Origin: Dichomitus squalens LYAD-421 SS1
Taxonomy: Eukaryota > Basidiomycota > Agaricomycetes > Polyporales > Polyporaceae
Reading direction: 5' to 3'
Assembly (NCBI RefSeq): GCF_000275845.1
Contig: NW_006766899.1
Location: 14,367 to 53,031, forward strand
Length of the DNA: 38,665 nucleotides
Part shown: positions 11,514-24,400 of the stretch, one piece after another
Numbering within the stretch: the stretch's first letter is position 1
How the letters are laid out: every line of letters begins with the position of its first letter
Notes under the pieces: model-generated
What the model saw: the letters and a program-made list of their open reading frames with translations, nothing else
Told to the model about the DNA's origin: nothing
Databases searched by the model: none
Made by a program: the position numbers and the translations under genes

Positions 11514-12637
11514 GTTGTAGTGTGTCAGATGGGATGCGAGAGCGAGGAGCGACGAGGGTGAGCTCAACAGAGCAACTGCGAGTCCCCATATATGCAGAGA
11601 ATGACCGTAGACCTAAGAGTCAAGGATGATAGGTCAATTGATACCCAGCCAGACTAACTCCGCCGTCCTCGGGATATGTCCCGGCATATTCTGTTCCGTT
11701 CCCCTCCTAATAGCTCAAGCCTATAGATGTGCTGGCGGGGCAGGGGTAGTCTCATATCCGCCGTTCGCGGACTTAACGTAGGCTGTCTTAAGCGAATACA
11801 TGGTAGCTAGGCGGCGCTGTCCACAGAGCCTCTGTCTAATGATGTGTGGTGAATTGGGCGTTCGTCACTTTCATCTCAGAGATGAGCTGACCAACTTACC
11901 TTCGGGTTCGACACCTCGGAATACGCTCCATTATGGTGAAACTGAGACGCTTCGGCGAACAAGGGCTACCTCCGGATGGTCCGCATTCCAAGACGCACTA
12001 GCTGGGTAGCAGAATGGCATGTGAGCGCTTAGCAGCGTCGAATTAGTATATGCGGGAGATCGGAGGTCGACTCCAGACATTACCCAGCGTCATCACGATG
12101 TATGTATAGGAATCTAGACAATGGGAAAGACATACCAAGGTTAACTCAAAGCTGACGTCTTTGGTGATGGATTTTTTTTTTGGAACGAGTCGCTCCCTGA
12201 CGAACGGCGGCGGGTCGTGGTATTGGATGACTGGACTAGCACCGGATTTCCGCCGACTCGGATACTGTCTACTTTGCCAAACTCCGCATACATGATGATG
12301 CGACGATCGCATTTCGACATGCATCTAGAACCTGTGACTGGTCAACGAAGTCTGCCCCCAAGGTTGTTAATATGTCTGACCTCTTTCATGTAACCACAAT
12401 GTCCCTGAAGGCCAATGTAAGATCGCGAATGGCGCATGTCGGCAAGTCCATCCTGAGAGTATGTAAGTACGTGCGTCGGCAGTAAACCAAGCACTCCATT
12501 CTGAGCATCTTTGTTGTCGGACCGCTGAGCTACGCTTCCTAGAAAGTATTCGATACCGGGCTATAGTACCCGCTGCAACCCTCTGCAGACATATATGCGC
12601 ACATAAGCTGACGTCGTACAGAAACAATGAATCCCGA
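11514..12637. other. Intergenic region, no gene seen
   Basis: About 1.1 kb lies between the GST start and the 3' end of the MYND gene, both on the minus strand. It should contain the GST promoter next to 11513. A ten-T run occurs at 12172-12181. A GGTTCGACACC stretch near 11905 resembles a tRNA T-loop, but no acceptor or anticodon stem forms around it. No protein gene is supported. Confidence 0.45.
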
Positions 12638-13615
12638 TCAAGGAAAGAAATCAAATCCAGGCCGTCCTTCAGCTATCTGCTTCTTCCTATACTCATCGGC
12701 AAACTCTCGGAGCCACTCAGGGCCAAGCGGTCTCAGCCAACACGGATGCGGTTTGCCGCGCCGCTCGTCATCTATCTCGCTAAGTAGATGACTATGGAAC
12801 TTGTAGACAATCTCGATCGCTTCCTTCGTCAACATCCTGCGGTCTGCCCGGATGACGTAGCACTTTGGGAAAAGTCAGCACTTGACAATCATAGCCTGTA
12901 CCAGCGCCCAAAACCGACGCACAGTTCCGTTATCGTCCAATTGCCAACTTCGCATAGATCGCTCAATGCTACATCACCAAGGTGCAAACCAAAGTCGAGG
13001 CACTCACTGCGTTGGAGCAAACCCATTGTCGGGCTCGATGCGCAGGTACACCGCGGGCTGGTTATCGTCCTTTGCCCTCATTCCGCCATGGATGCGTTCG
13101 CTATATATGAGAAGAGGATAGCCGCATATCGCCGTGATCGGACAGAGCTCCCCCTTGGAGAATATGGGGTGAACGGTGTCCATGAGGACGTGTTCGATTC
13201 GACGACTCCAGGGACCATGGCTGTTGTCGAGTATCTTGATGCCCCAGAACTGAATGGGGGCGAGTGGTCGGCAGACAGGCTTATGGACCTTCCAGTGAGC
13301 GATCTGACATTCTTTGGACTTGAGGGACGTATATACAGAAGTACATGAGTCTAGGAAAGGCTTTGAAGCCCGGGATAGGATGACGTACGCAGTACGATCC
13401 GGCAACCCCATGACATTTGGCGCAATTCTTCAAGCCGCTAGCAGCAAAGGTGCCGCACTTGCTACAGCGATCCTTTGTGAACCACAGGGACGAGACTTTC
13501 TTCGACTATACCGCCCAGATCAGTTCGCAGCATAAGGATAATGAGATCAGGTAACGTACGACGTATATTTCTCAAAGTCTCCGAAGGTCCTCTGGGGGTT
13601 CGTCCTTTCGATCAT
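12638..13615 (-). CDS. MYND-type zinc-finger protein, 259 aa
   Basis: Five exons: 13615-13556, 13505-13389, 13318-13008, 12968-12902, 12862-12638 (780 nt, in frame). The N-terminal MYND finger is complete: C34-x2-C37-x10-C48-x2-C51-x7-C59-x3-C63-x7-H71-x3-C75. It is followed by a domain containing GELCPITAICGYPLLI, DNQPAVYLRIEPDNGFAP and, near the end, MLTKEAIEIVYKFHSHLL, an arrangement I associate with many agaricomycete MYND proteins of unknown function. MYND fingers usually bind proline-rich peptides, so a protein-protein contact role is likely. No SET domain is present, so it should not be a methyltransferase. Intron 1 uses a weak GTTACC donor. Intron 4 is only 39 nt; without it an in-frame TGA would interrupt the frame. 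The last two junctions are therefore the least certain. Confidence 0.88.
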
Positions 13616-14352
13616 AGTTACAAGAGAAGGACTCTCCGCTGACCGAACAATATATACCTTACTGCATGATTAGATTCTGTCAATTCTCGATCGAGCCTGT
13701 GCGTGTGCTGCGGTAATCGCCCCTCCCAGGACAGCGCTCTACCTCGGCAGGAAGCCATGTACCTACAAGGCCGAATCACACGAGTTCCTTCTGCATGCAT
13801 AGAAGATCCACCATGTCGAAGAGTCAATCGCGCCAGCCGAGCGGAAACGAATAGCAAGAACGTCCCTCTCTAGCCGGTCAAACCCTAGTTTGATTCTATT
13901 AGCCGCGTCAATCGAAGGCAACGAAAGATTGTTATAGAGCATACTTCGATTACATCCTCATACGTAGCACATCCAGTCGAGAGAGAGTTTGACAAGATGA
14001 CCTAGAGTAACACAGTGAGCCCACGCGCCGCGTTGGGCTCAGAAACGCAGCGTTCTGGGCACAGGCTGAATGCGGATCGTCACCAGACCGTCAGCTCGAA
14101 GTACTAGTACGCCGGTAACATGGTATGCACGTTGTGGTTGTGGTCGGATGCAGGAAGGGCGCGCGCTCCTCTCGCGGCGCTTCAAGTTGTCTTCAGCTGA
14201 GCTTGCTTCTTCGAGTCGTCTCGCCTGTCTCACTCCTCCTGTCCTCTCCTTCTGGGCACCTCCCATGAACAGCCGATAGAGATTACCATTCACTGAGGAC
14301 AATCGCATCCACCAACGCTGCATCTGTACTGAATCACTGCTTACGACTCGTC
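13616..14352. other. Divergent promoter region
   Basis: This lies between the starts of the MYND gene (-) and the J-protein gene (+), and should contain both promoters. I found no clear heat-shock element array (alternating nGAAn and nTTCn) in front of the J-protein and no clear TATA box. No additional gene is supported. Confidence 0.45.
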
Positions 14353-16217
14353 ATGAACGCAACGATCCAGTCCCGACCTCTCGTACCACACATCCCAACA
14401 AGCTGCTCGCAATGTTCCGTCTCCCTAGAATTTCCCGTCCCATCTCCAGTGCCCCGGTCAGGCACGTTTCTCAGCGTCCAGTGCTTCAATTGCCACACAG
14501 TCATCACGCACGCCTTCTACCCCAACCAAATCCCGAGCCAGTATCACACTCAAGTCAACCTCGCGGGCCCAAGTGGGAGTAGTGGCAGCGGGGGCGGAGC
14601 GTCGTCTTCACAAGCGGCGCGGAAGGGCAGGAAGATTGGCACACAGGAGAAGCCGCTGGAGACGGGATACTACGATCTGCTTGGCGTCTCAGTGGACGCG
14701 AGTACAGATGATATCAAGAAGGCATATCGTACGTCCCATTTTACGTTTGCTGTTCCCTGGCAGGGAGGCGGGGTCCTATGCTACTTCTCTATGGATACTT
14801 TGACCACGAGCCACACGCGCTGAGCGATGCTGCAGTAATTGCCTCAGCACAACGTCCTTGAGGCCTCTGGAAGCGTGTTGGCTAGAAGTCGGAGTAGCGA
14901 CTCTACCCAAGCCTCGCCCTCCTCCTGCTCCAGCATCATCAGATACACAGATGCTGACCTGTCACAGGTCGACTGGCAATCAAGTTCCACCCAGACAAGA
15001 ACCCCGACGACCCGCACGCCGAAGAGCGCTTCAAAGAGATCGCCATCGCGTACCAGACCCTCTCCGACCCCGCCCTCCGCCGCAAGTACAACGAGTTCGG
15101 GCCGAAAGAGAGCGCGCCCGACGGTGGATTCGTCGACCCCGAGGAGATCTTCGGCACCATCTTCGGCGGCGAACGTTTCGTGCCCATCATCGGCCACATC
15201 AGCCTCGCGAAGGACATGAAGGCCGCGCTGCAGGAAGAGGGCGAGGGCGAGGAGGCCCCGCGCGACGCGAAGGGCCGCGAGATTCTGAGCCCGGAGGAGA
15301 AGGCGAAACGCGATGAGAAGGCGAAGAAGCAGGCAGCGGAGGTGAGCGTCGTGCGTCCCATCCAGCGACTCGCCTGTGTGCCAACACGGGCCGCTCCCGT
15401 CTTCTTCTCCAGAAAGCGGCGGCGCGCGCGGAGCGTATACAGAAGCTCGTCGAGAACCTGGACCGCAAGCTCTCGATATTCACTGAGTCCGCGACGAGCC
15501 CGACCGATCCCCAAGTCACGGAAAGCTTCCGGACTATATGCAAACTGGAGGCGGAGGAGCTCAAGCAGGAGTCGTATGGCGTCGACTTGCTGCACGCTAT
15601 CGGGTTCGTGTACGCGCAGAAGGGCAAGCAGTATCTTGCCTCGAACCAGACCTTCCTTGGCATGGGCGGCTGGCTGCACAACGTACAGGGCAAATACCAT
15701 GTATTCAGCGAAACGTACGTACTATGCGTCACGTAATGTCCGCCTCTTAGCTGACCATCCGTTTTTAGCGTGTCGACGTTGCGAGCAGCGATGGAGCTCA
15801 AGGGCGTCTTCGAGCAAATCCAGGCTGCAGAGAAGGCCGGCAACCTATCCCCAGAGGAGAAGCGACGGCTCGAGGAGCAGGCGGCAGAGAAGGGTCTGCA
15901 GGCACTCTTCAAGGCAAGTTATCGTGTCTTAGTCTCTTCGGTGATAACGCTCACGATGATGCTGCGTGTAGGGCACGAAGCTGGAGATAGAGTCGGTGCT
16001 GCGCGAGACTTGCGATCGCGTGCTCGAAGACCCCTCCGTCCCCCGTGCGAAGGTGCAATTGCGCGCTATTGCTCTTCAAATCCTTGGCGAAGCCTACATG
16101 AGCGTAGTCAAGGACGAGGATGTGACACACGAGGAGTCCGAATACGTCCGTGTTGAGACGAAGAGCAGTCGGAAGAGGGACTCGTACCGTCCGACCCCTG
16201 CGACACCGACATCATGA
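14353..16217 (+). CDS. J-domain co-chaperone with DnaJ-X domain, 480 aa
   Basis: Class C Hsp40 that would stimulate an Hsp70 ATPase; its layout resembles yeast Caj1 and Djp1. Five exons: 14353-14728, 14968-15341, 15413-15714, 15769-15913, 15972-16217 (1443 nt, in frame). The J domain begins at YYDLLGV (about 106-112) and contains the catalytic HPD at 133-135. A charged linker and the X domain follow ([13 protein letters not shown]; later [17 protein letters not shown] and [14 protein letters not shown]). A ~90-residue N-terminal extension has two CxxC pairs (C18/C21 and C44/C47) before a Gly/Ser-rich linker, suggesting a small zinc ribbon; yeast Caj1 and Djp1 lack it. Intron 4 (15914-15971) starts with GC rather than GT. 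Intron 1 is 239 nt, much longer than the others. Cytosolic or peroxisome-related location is inferred from the yeast relatives only. Confidence 0.95.
15914..15971 (+). other. GC-AG intron in the J-protein gene
   Basis: The donor reads AAG|GCAAGT, the usual consensus for GC-type donors spliced by the major spliceosome, and the acceptor is GTGTAG. No GT donor nearby joins FK to GTKLEIES in frame. Confidence 0.8.
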
Positions 16218-16601
16218 GTGGAAGTACTTCGGTGGTGTCGTGTGCGGAGGAGCATCAGTGTTCTCGACTCGTGTTAGTGTACGTTATTTCCCACTCTGGT
16301 AGATATGTAGCTATATACACCTTCACGGCCATGTCGCTGTGTCGTGAGTCACACACTTGAGTCATAAGTATTCTACAATGGGCTCTGTGGTCTTATAAGC
16401 TTTCTGTTGCTCTTTGTCAGGATGACTCTCACGGCGCTGCGAACCACATCGCCGAGACAGATTACCAAATTTGGACGATCGATCACATTTGTATAGGCGC
16501 CACGTGACTCAGATTGAGTCAAGATCGTGCTCTCAAGTAGTTCCCAGTCCAGCTCAACTTCCGGACCACACTGCTTGCTTTCTCCACCATCGAGGCGTAC
16601 C
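16218..16601. other. Intergenic region between J-protein and TyrRS
   Basis: The 384 bases should hold the J-protein 3' UTR and the TyrRS promoter. A pyrimidine-rich stretch leads up to the TyrRS ATG. Nothing else is recognisable. Confidence 0.45.
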
Positions 16602-18192
16602 ATGGCTTCGACTGCAGAGGAAAAGTTTCAACTCATTACCCGCAGGCTAGACGAGGTCCTCGGCGGCGACCTGATCAAGGCGATATTAGCCGAGGGCAAG
16701 ACGCCCAAGTGCTACTGGGGTAAATATATGGGTTCCTTCCACTGACACTCAGATCTTATACTGAAAAAATTGTTACGACAGGGTCCGCACCCACGGGACG
16801 ACGTATGTTGATGACTTGTATGCTTTCCAAGAGCTGGCACGACTCACCCCTGTCATCTAGCCCATATCGGATACTTCGTCCCGCTTACCAAGATCGCGGA
16901 TTTCCTCCGCGCAGATGTGGACGTAACCATCCTATTAGCCGGTCCGATTTTGTCCATTCTACAATATTGATCTATCATATTGATTCCAGAACGCGATCAT
17001 TAGACGTCCATGCTTTCTTAGATAACCTCAAGGCTCCGTTGGAGCTCGTCGCCTACCGAACGCAGTACTACAAGAAACTTCTCCTTGCCGTGTTTACCTC
17101 CCTAGGCATCCCCACCTCAAAGCTCCTTTTTGTAGAAGGATCATCCTACCAGTTGAGCAGGGAGTACAACCTTGACAACTACAAGCTCTGCACAATCGTG
17201 ACAGAGCACGACGCGAAGAAAGCTGGCGCCGAGGTCGTAAAACAGGTGGAGAGTCCGCTCCTTAGCGGTCTCATCTACCCTGGCATGCAAGCTCTTGACG
17301 AGCAATACCTCGACTGCGACTTCCAATTCGGCGGTGTCGACCAAGTACGCAGCGTCGTGGAAGAGCCCTAACTGCGTCTCTCGATGGCTGACTCGCATCT
17401 CGTCACAGAGAAAGATCTTCACGTTCGCAGAGCTCTACCTCCCTCGCCTCGGCTACCGCAAGCGCGCGCACCTCATGAACCCTATGGTCCCTGGTCTCGC
17501 AGGAGGCAAGATGTCCTCCTCAGACCCGAACTCCAAGATCGACTTCCTAGACCCGCCCGAGGTCGTCCGCCGCAAGATCAAGAGCGCCTTCTGCGAAGAG
17601 GGCAACACCACCCAGAACGGCGTTCTCGCCTTCGTAAAAGCCGTGCTCATCCCCATCAGTGAGCTTCGCATCGAGCGCCTCCAAGGAAAGACGGGGGCGG
17701 ACGCGGAGGAGGGCGCGGGGGCCGTAGGCGAACAGACCCCCTTCGTCCTCGAGGGCGCCCCCGAGGGCACCGTGTTCTCGATCTTCCGGAAGGAGGAGCA
17801 TGGCGGGTCGCTCCACTACAGCAACTTCGACGCGCTAGAGGCAGATTACGCAGCGAAGAAGGTGCATCCGAAGGACCTCAAGACGGCGGTCGCGGACGCG
17901 ATTGTGCGGTTGCTGGACCCGATTCGGCAGATGTTCGAGGCGGACGAGGAATGGCAGAAGGTCGAAAAGCTCGCCTACCCAGATCCTAATGCGAATCCGG
18001 AGAAAAAGAAGAAGGTGGGCAGCTGTTTAGTCTATCTCATTGAATTAGCGCGGACGTTCTCTTCAGGTCAGAGTGTACCACCCCCCTCCCCCGGGCAAAG
18101 GGAAGAACACCCAGCCCGCGGAGACTACCGCAGCATCAGAAGATGGGGCGCATTCTGCAGCAGAGGCTGCCAAGCAGGAGGGTTCGTCATGA
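16602..18192 (+). CDS. TYS1: Cytosolic tyrosyl-tRNA synthetase, 430 aa
   Basis: Class I aminoacyl-tRNA synthetase (EC 6.1.1.1) that activates tyrosine with ATP and charges tRNA-Tyr in the cytosol. Six exons: 16602-16719, 16782-16802, 16861-16941, 17004-17344, 17409-18014, 18067-18192 (1293 nt, in frame). The Rossmann fold carries the HIGH-equivalent PHIGY at 47-51 after SAPTGR, and the KMSKS-equivalent KMSSS at 221-225. Tyrosine-pocket motifs include QFGGVDQ and YPGMQALDE. The eukaryotic/archaeal type of fold and the lack of a targeting peptide make this the cytosolic rather than the mitochondrial enzyme. The C-terminus has a lysine run and then [10 protein letters not shown] and an Ala/Glu-rich tail of about 40 residues encoded by the last exon; I see no EMAP-II-like domain of the human enzyme. 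Exon 2 is only 21 nt. Confidence 0.97.
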
Positions 18193-18470
18193 CGAAGTAA
18201 GGCAGAATGTTTCCGTTGTTGTAGCCGACCCGGTTCTGTATCAACGCGGTTGTGAGTCATAACAGCCCGCGATAGTTGATTTTGGTACAGGAAGCGTTGT
18301 TGCCACGACGGGTATTGCGAGCAGATCGGAAGAATACAGATCAATCAGCCATGTTGAACTACAAGATCTTGTTCACGATCGACATGCATGGAATGTCGTA
18401 GCAATACTGTACACAGGAAAACGCAACCCTCTCGTATCAATCGTTGCCCCTATGCATCGGGACCTGAGTT

Positions 18471-21400
18471 TCACGCCATATCTCCAAGAACGTAGGCATT
18501 GTCGCGCTCAAACTCATCGATCTTCTCCAGTAGATACTTAGCTTCAATCGCCTCAGCACGTTGTCGTACTACAAGAGCAACAGCTCGATTGATGAATGAA
18601 GCAAAGAAAACATAATGCGGGAACTCACATTCATGATAGGTCCCGGGGGTGATGGTTGGGACGAGCAGCGCTTCGGCATGTGCTTGGACGTCTTTGAGCT
18701 CCCAGCGATGAGACAATGTCATCATTTCGAGTAAACACTCGCGATCCTGCGTTTCCTCGAACTGCCCGGTATAGATGTAATCTACGCAGGCATACTAGTG
18801 AGATCTCCGCTGGAACCTATATTCGATAGCGTTCAAAGAACTCACCAAGCACAAGCCCTGTACAGTGCAACTCCAGTTCGTCTTCCATCGACATGACCAC
18901 GGGATCCTCAACAGACGCGGCACGACTCTCGGAAAACCCTGATTGTCCGCAGAACAGCCGATTGAAATAATCGCTCGCTGATACTAATAGCGCTCGATGA
19001 GCCCAAAGATCTCCCTCGTGGCCGGCTTCTCCTTCGCCCGTGATTCGGAAAATGACGTCCGTCAGCAGCTTGTTGCGGCGCTGCTCGTCGAGAGAGGCGC
19101 GAAGCCGGATCAACAACCCTTCGGCTGAAGTCGTAGGAGGCGGAGCAGCCTTCGGAATCTTGATCTCGAAAGCACCGCTCACCACTAGAAGGTCCCGGAA
19201 GGGTCGAAGGAAATCGCGTACTTCCCAAAATCCGTCCTCGTCCGAAACATTGAGCATGATTTGACATGCAGGCAAAAACGTCCATGAATCGCTCTCCGGA
19301 TTGTCGACGTTGAGGAACAACGCCTCCTTCCTGCATCGCACCATGAACCTCTGCGAATCCTCGTGGTGTTCATTGAGGTACCCGTACGTCGCCTTGAGAT
19401 CGTCTAAGAGACCTGAGTCGCCGGGATATCGAGGGGCAATCTTAGTGGCGAGAACGTGAAGGTGTTCAACCTGACGATGAAGTGATGTCGAAATTAGTCT
19501 GGTATCATGCACATAGCAAAGGAAACGCACCACTTCTTCGACGGTCGGTACGCCTACAGCCTCGTCCGCCAGGAACAATTTCTTGTTGGGCGTCTCAGGG
19601 AACAGAGCACGCTGTGTCCAAGCAATCGGGGAGTATTGATGGCGCAAGATCTTCTTCGGCGACACGATGAGCGGGAGGGAGACAGCGAACTGAGCGACTT
19701 CAGACGCAGTGGGACTTCCAAGGCGTCGAGAGTGGTGCCTCGGAATGAAGGCATACGAGTCCAGCCCGCGCCAGTCGTTGTCGTTGGCAACCGATAGGGG
19801 GAGCCGGGTTGAGTACCACCCGTAAACAGATTGGGCCTTCTGCTGGTCACGTAGGTCCTCCCTCTTGAAGTCCTTGTCAATAGCTAGGACGCATGCCTTG
19901 AAGTTCTCGAATGATAGAGCGTGGCGAAGACCCAGCGACGTCAGCTGTGCCTCATATGAACGCAAGTCGCTGTGTATGAAGACTTCGTTGGCCCTGTACG
20001 TGAAGGCAGCGGTAAATTCGGAGACATCGCTTTTGTACATCGCATGAATGTTCAACATCTCGAGGTTCTCGTTGGGAACCTGCAAGCGACCCGACACCTC
20101 CTTGTCACCTAGCTGCACGAGTATGTTGAGCAGCGTTTTGTACGGACCGAGAGTGTCAGAATTGCGGAAGAAGGAGGGGAATTTCAATTGCTGCAAAAGC
20201 TCTCCTGACGACATAGGTTGGGCGAGCTGAAGGCGGACGATATCATGGGAGCATTCGACAAAGCTGGTATCCGTGAGGAGAAATCGGGTGATGTCATCAA
20301 CAGGCTTCACGCTCGACGGCAGGACACGAAGACTTGTAGCTGAAAGAGGGCGGAGTCCAGACGGTCTACCACCGCGGGAGGTAGGCCAGATCGGAAGGTG
20401 TCGGACAACGTCGAGGAATTGTGGCTTCGGTGAATTGGCGCGGACAGAAGGAATGTCTCGAAGGCCACCGCGTAACCAGAAGGCCACTCGGGTCTGCTCA
20501 TCGTCAGATAACCTCCCGAACTTGTTCTGGAGGCGCCCGTCTTCATTCAAATGGTGGAGGATCTGTATCATCCGTTGAAAGCTGAACCTGACGGCTGACT
20601 CCATCTCGTCGCGAACACGCCGAGGCAACTGCGACGTTGCTTGGGCAAATACCGTTTTGACGACGACGACGCCCAGCTTCCGGAGAGAGGCTAGAACCAA
20701 TGTAGCGTCGTCATCCAAAGCAGCTGGAGGGAGTATCGCCGGAAATGCAATGGCCGAGTTCAGGGATACAAGGATTCGGTCATCCTCTGTTGGGATGAGA
20801 GGGAAAGACTTGAGTGCAGTGAGCAACTTTTTCGAAACAGACTGGAAGAATCTCCAGAAAGCTACGATCCAGTACCACTCGCTCTCGGAAGCTTCGAGGC
20901 GTGGGGCTTCAGGGATCGTTGACCGTAGAAGAGCGGCGACAGCAGATTTGTCCCACAAAGCCACATTCCAACTTTTCTTCAGGATAAGGTCCTTGTCAAG
21001 CTCAGGGTCAAGGAAGCGAGTAGCAGGAAAGAGAGGCCATGGTCGTTCACCCCTGGGTAATGTGTAGACCCGGTCCTCATGAGCTCCTTCCGCCCTGATG
21101 CTCGATAAGCTACCATCAGCGAGAGGAAGCAGCGGCAAGCCAACAAGGCTGGAGGTAGGCATAGGCGACTCCGCTAGAAGATATCGAATGACGGCTTCGA
21201 CATGAGCCACTGTCAAGGCATGTCTCCTGTAAGCGTCCAGGAAGTGCAGCGTGCGAGTAGCGATGAGATCGCAGAGGTACTGAGGAGATGTCTTTCGGAT
21301 GAACGGAAGGTTCAGGACCCTGGAACGAATGTAGGGAGGTAATTTGACAAGGTCTTCTGGACAAAGTTCATCGAGGACGTCCTTCACAGCCTGCGGCTCC

Positions 21401-24400
21401 CCGCCGCGCACGACCGCTGTCGAAGGATCAATCAGTCGGCCAGTGACGCTACGAAAGATGCGTTGCGGAGTTGCACGAAGGAGATTGTCGCTGAAGAAGG
21501 CATCGACGAGGGTCTTGGAGAATGGATCAGTGAATCGTTCGAGGTTTCCTGGCCAAGGCAGAGGTGCTTTGTCGCCAAAACGTTCGTTGAAAAGAGCGAA
21601 CATTTGAAGATAGAGAGGAGGGAGCATGCACGACAGGAGCCAGTGGTTGTATTTGGCCTCTGGGTAGAGCATCCCATCCCCATCCCACCGAATGTTCCGC
21701 CTATCGTCTGCGAGCACAAACGACGCATGGACATGCATGGGAAGGCACGTACTAATAGGCAACGGTAAGGAGGAGCAGAAATGGAACTCGGAGGACGGTT
21801 GCTCTAGGTAATTTCTCTCGACCGCGGAGATCTTGGCGGCTAAAGCAATGCTGACCTGCTTGAGGCGGTGTCTGTCGACAACGGATTGGACCCAATCAGG
21901 GAAAGATTCCGGAGCAATCACGGTGGTCGCAATGAGCCAACTAGACGTCTTGCACCCAAGGGGTTGGGAAGAGTGGCTGAGATCAATGAGAAGACGGGGG
22001 TTGGCACTCCCACTGGAGACGATGTCTTCTATACGTTTCGCGGTGACGGACCAAATCTCGGTTGGTGCTCTTCTGCCATATTGGTTCACCGACGCGGTGA
22101 TCTCCTCAATCCCGATGAAGAAGAGAGAACGACTTGCAACTGCCTGATACCTCTCCAACATATCCGACACGTCACAGGTGGAAAGCGAGCGTCTTGAGAG
22201 GGCGCTTTGAACAGCTTGTGCATCCGTTCGCAAAGGCAACCGGATGATAGTCTTTCCCAAAGCTGTCAGTCAATGCAGCATATTCTTCAGGCTAGTTTGG
22301 GACTTACCCCTTGGTAGTGGTCCTCTCCTTGATAGCCGAAGAGGTCATGAAAGAGCCGAACGTGCCCAGGATAGAGACTGAAACGGAGTCGGTACGCAGT
22401 TTCTCGAGTAGAGGCAGCGATACGTACCCTTTGATTTTCTCCAGCGATACTGCGTACGAATTCCACCTCCAGTCTTCAGGGAGAAAACGGCCGCTTGGAT
22501 CTAGCAACAATATGTTCGAGCCCGAGAGGATCATGGCGACCTAGGACGTTGGAAAGACGCAATCAGCATATACTACATTCAAGGTAGAGTCATATGCGTT
22601 AAGGAGCGAGCATACATACCTCCGAGAAATGATAGAAAGAGAGCGATCCGAGCCCGAACCGTCCCACTGTATCTTCCTTGCCCTCTTTTCCGCCTCGCCC
22701 GACACGGCAAATGCCACGAATGTCGTCCATCGTGAACTCAGCGTCATTGTGCACGACGAGTGCCGGACCTCTGCAAAATTGGGCCATATTCTCGCATAGC
22801 ACCTCGGAGGGATCAGCTCGGCGATCTTCCTTACAGTCAAGCATGATGTTGAACTTCCTGGCTCCTGCATCAGAAGCATTTGCGAGAAACTCGTTGAACG
22901 CCTGCTGGATGTTGTAGGCCCGCAAGACGTTCCCAATGCGCGTAGTAAGGTCCTCCCGCATGTCCTCAAAGCCGAGATCAAGTGGCTGCAGATGCAATGA
23001 ACCTAGGGATGGAATTTGCAATGCAATGCAGAGGGCGTGGGGCATGTTGTTGTGAGCTTGGATACGATCGTTCGGGATGTCGTAGCGAATGGCGCGGGAG
23101 CCGAGATCATTGTAGTACAAGCCCTGTACCGTACGAAGGCGAGAATGGACATCAGGAGCCAGGATTCGTTCTTGTTGTAGAGAAGTGAGTGAACCATGGT
23201 CGAGAGCTTGCAACAACAGGACGCATTCTAGCGCCGTTCCGTCCGATAGCCCCGAGGCCTGCGCCTGTGCCTGCGCCTGGTGCAGCTGTCTCAGCTGGTC
23301 GATGATTGCATCGTTATGGGGTCTGCTCGCATTGTTGTTAGTGCTAGCTACACGTACTGGAAAATCCATACAACTCACCTTTGCGTGCAGCCCATGCGGG
23401 TAAGGAATTTCTCGACGCCATGACGTTCCGCAATGTCAATCGGGATCTGGCCGAACCCGTACAATGCCACGGAGAGCTTGAAAACAGCGAAGGCTGGTTG
23501 CTTGAGCACCCCTCCCGAAGTCATCACCCATCTGGCTTGACGAGCCATGGCGGCGACGTCATCTAGCTGAGCAGAGGTCATGTCTCCAAATCGCCGGCCG
23601 AATTCCGACGTCAGCGCGATGAGATACTGCGGATGGGACGGGTGCTCGGGTTCGGCGAGTATCATCCGGAACTGCTCCATGAGAGTTTCCAACGGGACAG
23701 GAGCGTCCCAGCCAAGCATACGGCGCAGAACAACCGATTGCAGCTGCTGCATATCAAGGATGGGTAGAACGCGGTCACAGAGCATGCCGTGAGATTGGTC
23801 GCGACAGTCGCTTGGCCTCCGCAAGCCCGACGTGGTAGGAAGCCACGCAAGTTCACGATCGTAGGAGACGTCGGACCAGTTGAACCATGTTCGGTCCATG
23901 ACAGACAACAACCTCTTGGCGAGATCGGATCCCTTTTCGCTACTAGGATCAAAGTGGGCGATGGAGCTGATCCGAGCGACCACAAAGTCTACATCAAGCT
24001 TGCGGCGAAGAAGGTTCAAGGCAGCAAGTAACGAGGTTGTCTCCGAGTTGGCGGAATCATCGCGACAGATAGCGTCGGGGTCCCAGGGTGGGACGATATC
24101 TGCAATCTCAGATTGTGGGTCTACAACATCCTTGGGAGGAAGGAAGCGGTTCCCTTGGCCGACCAGTACAATCGGCGAGCTCCAGAGCTTCTCCGCGATC
24201 GAAGGCTTCGGGACGGACCTACGTTCGACGAGATACCTCAAGACCTTGATGCGCACGTGGGGGGTTTGCATAGAGAAATGATCTGCGTGCAGCTGCAAGA
24301 GACGGTCCATGGTCAGGGGACGCGTAACGGCAGAGTAGTCAAGGTGCTCGATGAGTGGCCGCTGGTCTGTGGTACAATGGATGAAGGTCGCGTCCGGAAT

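Noticed and set aside
11895..11925. tRNA-like T-loop sequence
   Set aside because: GGTTCGACACC is one base off a B box, but no A box, anticodon arm or acceptor stem can be formed around it.
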